Shown piece after piece: positions 52,518 to 64,000 of a stretch of DNA of 64,000 nucleotides. The stretch is from NCBI GenBank assembly GCA_037954235.1, contig JBBMOA010000014.1, positions 19,268,273 to 19,332,272 on the forward strand. Direction: 5' to 3'. The notes below the pieces were generated by a model. It was given only the letters and a program-made list of their open reading frames with translations. It did no database searches and was not told the origin of the DNA. The first letter of the stretch is position 1; every line of letters begins with the position of its first letter. The position numbers and the translations under genes are program-made. Source of the stretch: Aulostomus chinensis (Eukaryota > Chordata > Actinopteri > Syngnathiformes > Aulostomidae).

Positions 52518-55500
52518 AGGTAAAAAAAAGTTTGTATAATTATTATTATTATTTGTATTAGTTTGTACATACTGAAAATCACAAGTATATCTTGTTAATT
52601 AGAAAAATAACTTTTCTTTATTTCCTAATCATTTGGAAAAGCCCAAATTATAAATCTATCATCACTGATGGTCAAAGAAGAGGAGACTTTAGGTAAACTG
52701 GACTGATATGAATATCGTCCATCAGATCAATTAAAGGAGGCCTGTCTTCCACTGTAGGCTACAATGATGTCTAACCTAGGACTAACCTGGTTAACCCTCA
52801 TCACCAGTGTCTGATGATGTTAAATATTTTTGCTGAGTGTTGCATTCCAGAAGCTAGAGGCTAGTCTTTAGATGGAGCCCACGATGCATAACAGTAAATA
52901 AAGTCCATTTTTTATTGATAAATTGGCGCACTCAAGTCAGCGGCATGACAAACAAACTTTACTATGATAGTTGTCAAAAAACGTTGCCTTTACGGGGTCA
53001 CACACCTGGCAACAAAAGTGCAGCGCTTAGCAAGGGCATACCACTAATGTCACAGCGACGCCTAGTTTACACACAATGACACAATCACATTCACACCAAA
53101 TGTTTAGCGACATGAATTTAGTTTAGTTAATTTAGTTCTACTGGACAGTGACTGAAAGGTATTACCAATATCTACCAATACCGATGATGTGGCAGTGTTA
53201 TCAAGGACCCTCGCATTTTCTTGTTTCCAAAAGGGTTCTCGTAATGATTCTTATAACCCTCGACCCCTTTTCTGTCCCCTCCTCTCTGTGCATTAAAAAC
53301 CCAGTGACATTACTAGAAATTGACCAGCTTGTGAAAACTAGAATTAATTTAGTTTGTGCTCCAAGCTAAGTACTATGCATTTACCGGCAGTGTGGTATTT
53401 TATCCCAAAATGTATTTATCCGCGTAAATTTGCCCTGGCCTCATTTCTCCTTTATACCACCACTGAGTGGGCCTGTAAGTCAGGGAATTTTCAAAAAACT
53501 GGAAAACATTTACACTGGATACAAACATCATGAGCAAACTCTATTCAGTTCTTTTTTCTTTTTTAATTCAAATTCTAACAGAAGTTATCTCCAAGCATTT
53601 TTCATGTAGAGAAGTTCTGGACTCAGCTCAATCACTGTACTGTCTGTACTACAGACCATGGAGATCTCAGGTAAGAAGCAGGCTCAATTGCCTTGACTGG
53701 TTGTGTTGAAAGAGACAAGGGAAGAGTAAGAAAGAGACCACAGGATTGAAAAGAGATAATGACATTATAACCTCGCCGTAGGCTGCTTGAATTCTTCAGA
53801 ACAAAATTACTTTCAAGCAACAGTTTTTTTCTTCCCATGTGTTCCCAAATCCATGTGTGATGAGTTGTACATTCAATCACTTGCATTTTCATATGATGGC
53901 TCAACTCTGCTTCCCTTCAGTTTTCCCTTCTCATCCGAGTCTGACCAACTGCAGCTGATTACTTTCCCATAAATCTCTCTAAAATAAAACCCTACATCAT
54001 CAGTCCTCTCCTCCGCACTTCCCAAAGGATATAATCAACTTTTTCTTGCTCACAGAGTGATGGCTTAACCCTTAAGGAAAGAATTGATGGCTGAAATGAT
54101 TTTACTTCCATACTCATCTAAAGTCAATTTGGCCTCTGCTACAATGATGTATTTTCAGGTGTAGGGGTGTCAGCTGCACAAACAGTGAGTTAGTGCAGGA
54201 TGAATAATGTGAAGGAAATGGGATCTCAGGAGGAGTTGAACAAACTTCAAACCCATCTCTTATCGAAACCCGATGAGTTATTTGATGTAGTTATGTTTGT
54301 TAACTACTTAGAAGTGACTTCCGAGCCAAAAGCAACACATGTGCCTGTTTTCAAAAGAGCAAATGAGTGACAGAATGATGAGAGCTGAGCTTCACATGCA
54401 TCCTCAGTCATGGCCAATTACAACTGGCAGATGATGCAGGGAGCAGGCAGGCAGAGACAGAAGCATCTTGACAAAACAACTCTGATTATCCATGAGTGCA
54501 TGAAAGCTGAATGTTACCCTGCAATCAGTACACACCCTGAGGTCAGGCAACACTGCTGGTAATGCTGCAATACTATGGGACTCTCTGCTGCTCCTTACTG
54601 AGACTGATCATGCTCTCAAGGACCTGATGTCTTAAACCAACCTTTTGTGACTGACTGGCCACCTGGAGCTCAGCAAGGGGTGACAAGGGTCACTCTTATC
54701 TTGGGTGGTCACACATGGTCCTCCTAATGCCTTCCTGTCTGGTGGCATAATGCTGCAGTCATGATGTGTAGGTCCACCATTTTTCCAGAAGTTGAATACA
54801 AAGAAAGTTGTCTTCTCAGATTTGATTAAATCACATAATTCTGTCAATCCATTTGTTGCTCAAAGCTGTCTTGTAGGATTGAGATATCTTTGAAGTTAGT
54901 GTAATCCAGATTATGGTGGAAAGGTGAATTTAGGATGAACATCAGAATCAAAATACAAGAAAAATTTTACATTACGAGGTGGATGCCTTATAAAATTTGC
55001 ATTTCAATCAGTTTTATCCAATTTTGACATGCAAAACTGGCACAACTGATTACGTGATTGTGGATATCAAAATATCAGGTTTCCTAATTTAAAGGATTTC
55101 TGCTTTAAAGTCAAGTAACTGGAATGAGACCCAGACTGTAAGAGATGATAGTTAACATAAAATCCAAGTCTCAAGGGCTTCAGGATGCTGCAGCATCCCT
55201 GTCCAACTGCAGTTTGTGTAATACTCACAAAATTAAACATAGTGATTTGAGTTCATGAACTTAAAATTCCAATTTGTTTCATCACATTCTGTCACGTGTC
55301 TCTGTCGTTAATAGAAGAGTAAGTCCAGATTAGCGGGGAGGTTGGGGTGGTGGTTGGACCCAGCAAGTTGTGGACCACTAATAATCAAGTGCTGTTGGTT
55401 AGGCAGAGGTGACGCCATTGATTAGGCTGGTGTGACATTTTTCAGCATTTGGCTGAAATGAAATATTTTAGGTTAAGATCTGAATGCATTTAGGGACAAA

Positions 55501-56625
55501 ACCACTGTGCACGCTAAAAACACGGGCTTACTCAATATCATACAATGTATGGCTGTGGTACGGCTGCAGCAGACCCTCAACTAGGTCTTGCCACAAAGGT
55601 AACAAAACATTAAAGCTAACAACAGAGCTGATGTCAGACCAAAGCCTTCTGTGGGCAGCCATGGCGATTGTACTGCTTCGCTCCTGCTGTCAGACCAGCG
55701 TGGAAAAAGCCCAAGCATGGCTTCTGTGAGTGACCAGCACCATCATTTCTGATGTTCAATGTGGTGATGATGTTAGAGAGAGGATGAGGTTGCTTCTGTC
55801 AGCTGTGGCTGATTGATGTTTGATGGACTACTTATGAGCAATACTGTGAGCTAAATGTAGTTACCCATGATGGGCACCCTTTGCTGAAAGTGCACAGCGT
55901 TCCATGTCTTATTCCACGGTGGTGAGAGATGCAGCCTGTTTTCAAATGACTGGGCAAGAAGTAAAGTCGTGCCTCACTACGCTGGGACAAGTAGGTGTTT
56001 ATCAAAGAAGTCACCCCGCACTTAAAGGCATCGCTGCAGCATCTCATGTTTCAGATCAACTTTGCACAGAGGACCAAAAAGAGAAAGAAAAGACCCTTAA
56101 ATTTAACTTTAACTATACTTTTTTTTTTACCATTATTTTTCATTAGTCTTTATCCAAACTGAACAGCCAATTCTTTATGTGCAGTCACACAAAAAGGAAA
56201 AATTAAATTGAATGAATTACTCTTTGAATCTTGAGTTATGTGTTTGTCCCTCGGAACATCAGCAGCAGACTCCTCTTAAGTCGAGAAAATACTTGGTCCT
56301 CGGAAACTTTGACTAAAGAAATGTTTTGTCATTTTTGTCAGTTTTTTCACTGTAAACTGACAAAAGTTGATTCATAGTTCATAGTAGAACTCAAAAATCC
56401 CAAAGTTAGGACAGTCTAACCCCTTGCACAAGTGGCCTGGAGATTTCTTATGCAATAAAGCTGATCAAGTGGACAGTTTTTTTTATAAAATGAGACTGAC
56501 TGAGGCACTGCTCCATTCAAATCAGACAGCACCCTCCTGTCCGCTGTATCAGCTGTTCATCAGCGGTTCATCAGCGGTCACTATTTCATTCTTCTTCATC
56601 ATAAACTGCCGTCATTTTTGGTCTC

Positions 56626-56662
<37 letters not shown>

Positions 56663-57370
56663 GTCTCTGCCCTTCAGCCTTCACTTCCCCTTCACCACGG
56701 AGTCTTCATAGATTCATTTCCTTGTCTTGATCAGCCCTTCCGTCTCATTCGTCAGCATCCACCACCAGTGTCTGCACTCTATCTTATCTGATACTGCTCA
56801 GGGTAGATGACTTGATGATTATAGATATTTCCCTGAGGAGTCTAAGCTCCAAATACTTTTTGTCAAGACGAATGATCACTACATCGGAAGTACAATAAAT
56901 GAATGTCATCATTCAGTTCTGTCTCCTGATTGAATTGACCCAGTGGCCTTCTCCCTGTTAGCATGCTACATCTATCACGATGTCAGACCCACTTAGTACA
57001 TCTGCCAGTGTCAGCGATGTTGTCATCTATACTTGCCCTGCAAGCTTGAAAGTATAGAAAACACCTGTTTCACACGCAAGCTGTGGCTTCTTAATTCTCT
57101 GTTGGTGTGTAACTTATGTTCAGTTTCCTTATCAATCAAGGTTCTAAACATGTAAAAAAACAAACGATGAAGAGGTTATTTCTAAATAACCTGGACCAGA
57201 ATAAAAGACTGTGAAAATTTTAAGATTCAGTGGGGGCTAAGGGGGAAGTGAGAGTTGATGCTAAAACTGTCTGCCTCATGGATGGATGCACTTTACCAGA
57301 CAAGAGTTTTACTCATTCCTGGCTGCATCTAAAGGTAATAAATAGAAATAGAAAGAAAATAATTGAAAGT
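52518..57370. other. no gene recognised
   Basis: AT-rich DNA with short frames only. A (CT)n tract is at 56631-56658. I could not connect any frame to a family or splice model. Confidence 0.45.
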
Positions 57371-57374
57371 GTGT

Positions 57375-57560
57375 CCAAAAAAATGGTATGCTCCCTTTTT
57401 TGCAGCAATAACATCAACTAAACATGTGGTAAGCATATCGGTTTATCAGCCTTGTTGATCAGCTTGGAGGGATTTAACCCATTCCTCCTTACAGAGCGGC
57501 ATCAACACAGGAATATTGGCTGGCTTCCTTGAATCAACAGTTCTACCAGTGTTGGTGAGT
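57375..57560. repeat. DNA-transposon-like repeat fragment
   Basis: The words ccttttttgcagcaataaca and GATTTAACCCATTCCTCCTTACAGA are typical of a short non-autonomous DNA transposon found widely in fishes. Terminal repeats were not identified. Confidence 0.35.
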
Positions 57561-60500
57561 AGCCATGGTCCAGAGGCAGCGAGGCATGCCTATATCACAA
57601 CACTGGCATGACTATATTACACAAAAGGAAGAGGGTAGTCACGCTGGACAGCGCTTTGTTCGTCACCATACATCACTTAGTGTGATTCCATTTTTGGAAC
57701 AGCCAACGTTAATATCCCCTTCAAATCAACTCACAACCCCAGTTTTCATTGTTCAAAGATATAAGATATGATCATTTCACTTGATAAATAGTGAAGCATT
57801 CTACTTTGGTTTTTGTCCTGTTATGCGACATGGCTTGACATTTACATCAGTATTTCTTCACAAGCGATCCTAATTTTGATTCAGAAGCTCTTTTGTTTAA
57901 AACTAAGTGTAATTTACTGTCATAAATTCTACATAGTTGTGATAGAGCACCATTTTCTCTACAAGAGAGATGGTGATTGCAGAGGCAGTGTGGTCCTGAT
58001 GTTTCAGCATAACTTTGCACGTTCATGAGATTTGATCACATTCAAATAACCGTGCAAGCTTTTTGCACTCCATGCAAAGGTGTGTTTCCTTCACAAAAAT
58101 GTCAGTCAAGAGTAAAGAGATTCATTTCTCTTTGAATGCTACTTTTGCAAATTGGCAGATTGAACACTGCCAGTACTCAGTTGTGGTTTAGGGGAAGTGT
58201 TTGATATGATCTATGGCACTGAGGTTCATTTGAAAAGCTCCAGGCAGCAGGAGTGTGTGTTTGCTGGAGTTGCATTTTCTCTGCAAATGAGATGGTGAGT
58301 GCAGACGCATCATTTTGGGAATGACCACAATTGTCTAAGTGTCCTGTTACCTAGTAAAAAACAAAACATAAAGAAGCAGTTGGCAGGGTCCCTCCTGGCT
58401 GTCTTGATGTTATGGAAGGTAAAGACAGACGTAAGGACTCCAGCTGCAGGGACCCCCACGTACTACTGTGGAGAGTAGCTTTTCCCAGGGGACTGAACTA
58501 TGGCCTAAGCCAGCACAGAAGCACTGTCACCAAGAATAAAGGAGAATGCTACCTGAGCCTGTGCAGCCACACTCAGCTGCAGAGCAGAGCTCAGCCGGCC
58601 GGCAGCCCCAGGATTAATTAAAACAAAACCATGATCTGGGACGATTGACCGGGCTCAGGTTGCACAGATGAGGTGAAAACCCTGTCTGCCACCGGAGCCA
58701 AACTAGCCATTGTTACTGGTATGTGGCCGCTGTCCCTCGATGTCCTCACCATTCCCAAGCTGTCATCCCGAGGCCACCTACATAGAAGTGAGGAGCTTCT
58801 GTTTGTGTGCACTCACCCAATGACCCCCAACATACAGTCAGAGAACATGTCCAGGTCAAGGATCCTCTTTTAATAGTGGCCACCTGCTTCTTGTGGCCAT
58901 AGCAAAGCTGTTTGTGATGTCACACCGTCTAAATGTGTTTGCAGGGCCACAGTACAAAATCTGGATTCACACTGGGATGTTACACTTATAGTATGTTTAG
59001 TTTCTGCCAGGAAGTGTCAGTTGTTATTTGAAAAGAAATACTACTCATCACTTGCACTGCAGCATGTGTAGTCATATAAATAGGTCATATCATGAAGTCT
59101 CCAGTGTTGAAACGTGTGAACAAATGGTTTGTTGGCAAATTCAAAAGTTTGTTTGCTGTTGATCTTTATGAGCTTTCGGTCTTCACGCAGTTTTTGGGCT
59201 GGACTCCAGTACAAAGTTGTATCTACACCAAATGCAAATCCAAATTTCGCTTCACCTCGCTCACTTGAGAATGGTTATCATTCAAGTTTTGCTGCAGCGC
59301 TCATGAGCAGTGAGGCACCCTGGCTGTGGACACTGCTAATAGTCCCTTGCTGATAACAGTAGTCAGCAAATCATTCTGACATCTGCTGTTAGCTCAAACG
59401 TCTCTGTTGGGATTAAACATATCAGCTCTGGATTCACAAACACTGTAGTTAGGAACAACATGTCTCTCCTTAATTTGTCCCTTACATCCAGTCGTTTCTC
59501 ATTTTTCAATGTTTTGTTCTGAATACTTTGAGATCATTTGTTGCACCACATAAGTAAAATTCAATATTACCATTATTGTATTATATTGTGATTATTATTA
59601 ATTGTCAAACTCAACAGGATGTCAGTGAATCTTGTGCTTTTTTGGATTTAGAAAAGCTTAATTAAACATATTTATTTTCCTTTGAGGAAGCTCAACAATA
59701 ATTGATATTGCAATGTCAATGTAATTGCGCTGAAATCAATTTTTATTTGCACATCATGTTTAAGAAGAAATACTAGACTGGAGTGAAAAAATGTTGATAA
59801 ATGGCCAATACATACTCCACTTAAATGTTACCACTGTGTTTGGTTGTAAGTTCATCAATGTGATAATTCAGGAAAAGAAGTCATTCATATTTATTTACAG
59901 CGAAAATAACTCAGTGTTATAACTCTGGTAAGAATGTTTTGCTTCATGCAGATGAAGTGCATCCCACCACTTTCTGTTAAACATGAGGCATGCTAACTGA
60001 TGGCGAAGGTCATAGGCAGGAATATTCCCAGCCTGCTGTCATGCTTAATTTTGATTTAATTGGGGTGCAGGCGGGAGCCTGTCAAAACATTTTTGTAGTG
60101 ACCCAGGCTTCAGGCCTGAGGACTGGATTCTGGCCCACTCGATTTCCAGTATTACTCTGACCCATGTGTTGTTTCTTTACTTACATAAAACCCAACATGA
60201 GCCACCGCTAAGTGCATGGTGGGGGGTGGCTGATATTGAAATGATCTTAATAGCATGATTTCCAGCTTTGAAGATGTGAGTCATGGCAGAGGAATGTCCG
60301 CTGAAAGAACGTGACAAGAGCAAGCACACAAACCAAGGAGTGTCCTGCTCTAAACTGTTGTGATCAAAGAATCAGTGAAAAACTGACTTGTGTGAACCAT
60401 CTGCAATTTTCCAGGACACTGTATTTATCTGCTTCATTATCCAGGGCTTTTGCACGACTGCTCTTTGACTGCCAGGTATTTCAGGACAGCGCTGTCACAA

Positions 60501-63500
60501 CCAGCAGCAAATCAACTTGATCCAACATGCAGGTACATTGATTGAGCTGCTTTTGCTACAGGCAAGGCAAGTCCTCATGCTGTCTCTGCACTGCTTCGCT
60601 GATTGCTCTGCAAAAGTATTTTGAACATATTTTATACTTTACATTTGAGCTTCATGAATTTATGAGGATTATTCTCTATGGGAATATTCTCTACAATCAT
60701 TCAGTGGAGAGGTATACAGATTCTCTAAGGGACTCAAGTGAAATTGAAATGGGTCAGGGGTAATTCTTGGCCCCAACATGGGCTGCTCAGGTGTGAATCG
60801 GAGTGATGCTTCAGTTACTAAAAAGACTGCTGGTCCTCTCAAGTGTCCCTCTGTCCTGAGACACTGAGCTGATGAGACCTATCTAGTTAGGACACAAGAT
60901 ATCCTGGTTTCAGCACTAGCATTTCAGTAAAGAATTGAAATAAATGAACCCTTAGCACTCATTAGCACCTTATAGTTTAGCTAATGAGCTGATGAAGACC
61001 CATCATGGATCAAAACTTGGTTGTTCAAATGAAGAAACCTTTCTTTCCTGAAAGTCTATCCCTGCACCCACGGTCTATATCTTATTCTCCATCTTGAGTT
61101 AGTTCCTTTGACAACATTTTCCTAGCACATAGACGTTAACTGACCTATCATAAGTTACACAGATACATAGGGAATGATCAAAGACAAAAAACAAATATCA
61201 TAGGAACAATGTAAAACTGTTCGAACTAGAACTAAACTGTCAAAAGCTGGCTTGCGTGCCGTTTATATCCCTGTGTTGCTCTGGCATGAACTGCAGTTAA
61301 AGTGCAGTGAGCGATTTTCCATACCAGAAAAACTGTCTTAAACTTTCAAAGTGTCGATGTTACACTTCTCAAACTAATTAAAACAAGAAGCCACCCTGAG
61401 CTTTGATTGTGTACCAAAGGTTGTATTCATTGGAAAAATTCCTAGAAATGAATCTGAAACGCTTGAGAACTTTCATGCATACTTGTTCGTGTGAATGAGT
61501 GGAGTCAGAAAAAAAAACCCACCAAGTTGTAAATATCACAACCTTCTAAAGTTAAAGTTGAGAGGAACTGCAGCGTTAAATGTTTGTTACTCAGGTTACC
61601 AATTTAAAGGACAAAAGAAGAAAACCCACCAAAGTAAATGCAGGATCAGTTGTACAGTGCGGCACCTTAGCCTTGATGAGGCCGACACAATCACTGCGAT
61701 ATGTTCATTTGTTTTCTTGAATAGAGATCCTGCATATATCCTTTATGCATTGTGATTTGCAGTGTATAACTCTCATGTTACATTTCAATAGTCTTTCCTC
61801 TATCCCAGCTATTATGCATACATTTCCTGCCCTCACTCTCAACAAATTCTTAACTTAAATTCTTCACAACCAACAACAGCCTTCTGTAAAAATGCCAACA
61901 GACTTTCTCAGATATTTAAAGAGTAATTCCAGATCAGTTATCATTCTTTTTCAAATGCTGTCGATAATTTTTTTTTTTTCCTCGATAAAGACTGAGGAGA
62001 TGAAAAACTACATTTTACAGGTCAAGAAAGATAAGCAGTGGGTCAGGCTTATGAATGAGAGTTATGATCAGACAGGTCTACTATTAGAAGGTACCAGAGA
62101 GGTTTTAACCTACTGATGATGATATGATATAGCATTTCCTGTATTAGCAGCAACAACAGCTAGAGAAATATGCATGAGGTACAGAGGAAGGCTCCCTACC
62201 TTGAGGTTAAAGTGTGCAACATCTGTGGAGGGTCTCTGAAGCTGTTCTGTTAGGGAATCCTTAGAGGGAAGCCTTCTATAAAATTGCTGGTTTCTTACAA
62301 TGACTTCTTTCTTTCTGGGTGCTGCAAGGTGGTAACCAGCAGCAGTAGTTTGTCCTCTTAGCTTTGCTCGCACAACATAATAATGTATGTTCATTTTGAG
62401 CTGCATGTGATTTTATGACTCAGGCTTACACGTTTTTAGAAGTTACTTGTTTCTCACACTTTTTTCGAATGTTTTTTTGAACCTGCATGCTACAGAAAGA
62501 ATTGATTCTTTTTGAATAATGAACATTTAACTTCACTGAACCAGTCAGGGGAAGAGACTCTCTCTCAATACAGACATACCAATTTTGATATATTCTATGC
62601 TACTGTAGCATTTACACTAACATCTAAAAAAACAAAAAACAAACTGCCTTCATGGCTTTTTTCACACATAAATTATACAAAACCAATGCATTTTTTTTTT
62701 ACAGGTGAAGAAAAGCCTGGCTTCAACGGTCGCACAAGAGCCCATTTTCAATCACCTCATTGCAAATAGTGGCTCAATGCACGGAACACACAATTGTTTT
62801 GATAACCTAGAGAAATAACTAGCAGTATGAGGCAAAGTTCCAGTGCAAAAGAATGATTTAAAATAATAAGAAGCTGTGAAATGGGCGGCATTCTGAAAAT
62901 CCTTACATCCATATCGAACATGAATAATGTTTGAGGCAATTCAAATAAAGACCAGGTCCAGCACCCTTATTCTGAACAAACTTTATTTTTTTCAACTGTT
63001 CACATTTGACAATAAATACATGAATATACTTTGGTTAAAGCGTCCGACCAGCATCCACCAACAGTGATGTGAGCAGAACCTATGCAGGCCAGCCAGTGTA
63101 TATAAAGCAAAGCAAACATAGTTTAGAACACAGCTGAGAAGAGAATGTGATTTTTATAACAGTAACACCGACTATCATGTGCTGTGTGAGGGCCTGAGAA
63201 ATTAGCCAGTTAGGCTGAATGAGATGATTCAGGGGAACATTTCTGACCCACAAAGGTGTGCTCAATCAGAGAAAGAGACACAGCTTTGAAGAACAAGTGG
63301 GTGGGTCTTTAAAGGCAGCATCAGCATAATGAACCTGACTGATTTTTTATTCATGTCCATACAAAATCAATGATTCAATGTACTGCAATCCCAAGTCAAG
63401 AAGCCTTGAACCTGTTCTTCTAACAACACGCCTCAGGTATGACAGGTAGGACTATGGACTACTGATTTGAATGTTTCACCTGACTTCCCTTTGATTCTCC

Positions 63501-64000
63501 ATGGTTCAAGTAAGCATTAACAAACTGTTATTTATGTAACCTTATTGTTAAGAGCAGCCAAATTTTTATTCTAACTGAATGAAATTTAGTAAATCTCCCA
63601 ATGCAGATTAAGTTGACTCCCAATAAGTCTGGTATTCCCATTTAAAGTGATTAACTCCAGAGATATTTTGTTTAAGCTGCGTGTAAGTTTTGTTTTATGG
63701 CTTTTCTTTTTAAACCTGGGTTTGTCTCACTTTAATATTTTTTTTTCAAGCAGTATATTAATTTAATATCTGCATCAAACAAAATGCCATGAGTAAATGA
63801 GCGAAAATAACGTGCAAATTAAAGAAAAAAAATACAAGAAAAATCACCAAGAAATTGGCGAAACAACACCAGACAAGCAAGAATGAAATCAAAAAAATGT
63901 AATGATCAAAAATTATACATTTCATTTTTTTTCTGCCATGTGTAGATATTTGATCCTGGATTACTTAACATGATGAAAACACATTTTAGTACCTGCTCAA
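57561..64000. other. no gene recognised; GC-rich block 58,380-58,870
   Basis: Mostly AT-rich. A distinct GC-rich block (58380-58870) has open frames in both strands (for example 58673-58873, plus), but no family match or convincing splice pattern. Near 60960-61060 the phrase GCTGATGAAGACCCATCATGG resembles a retroelement 3' region. Nothing else is supported. Confidence 0.4.

Overview
The window is nuclear DNA from a ray-finned (teleost) fish. The evidence is short exons with GT-AG introns, AT-rich intergenic DNA, long CA/GT microsatellites, at least eleven copies of a tRNA-derived fish-type SINE, and relics of fish LINE families (L2/Maui-like, RTE/Rex3-like, R2/HERO-like) plus a Ty3/gypsy relic. 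All large open frames outside the two genes below are SINE, LINE or microsatellite sequence.

Region 1 (1-5,044, minus strand): the first 14 coding exons of rad54l, the Swi2/Snf2-type DNA translocase of homologous recombination. 521 codons are present, about 70% of the usual length. The gene runs off the left edge. Its CpG-containing 5' flank is at about 5,045-5,450.

Region 2 (5,450-17,172): intergenic. It holds a 5'-truncated L2 copy, three SINEs, a short RTE tail and a decayed R2/HERO-like retrotransposon with a recognisable zinc knuckle and restriction-like endonuclease domain.

Region 3 (17,173-about 48,640, minus strand): an artemin (artn) gene, a GDNF-family neurotrophic ligand. The mature cystine-knot exon (17,173-17,582) is unmistakable. 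Reading back along the minus strand I find three further exons (26,058-26,232; 29,031-29,092; 36,045-36,102) whose splice phases fit. Together they give 225 codons, close to mammalian artemin (220), with a matching Met-Glu-Leu start. A CpG-rich non-coding first exon is proposed at 48,379-about 48,640. The long introns hold an RTE-like LINE relic, a gypsy relic, a 1.9-kb terminal-inverted-repeat element with a 12-copy 71-bp minisatellite, an L2 inserted inside a SINE, and a head-to-head SINE pair.

Region 4 (48,640-64,000): no gene that I can support. It holds SINEs, long CA/GT tracts, and low-copy-looking AT-rich DNA with one GC-rich block near 58.4-58.9 kb.

Both genes lie on the same strand. 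Human RAD54L and ARTN are both on chromosome 1p, so the pairing looks like remnant synteny. No operon, CRISPR, phage or bacterial-type system is present. The points of most interest are gene structure (two stopless 84-bp introns in rad54l, the artn 5' exons) and transposable elements affecting artn.
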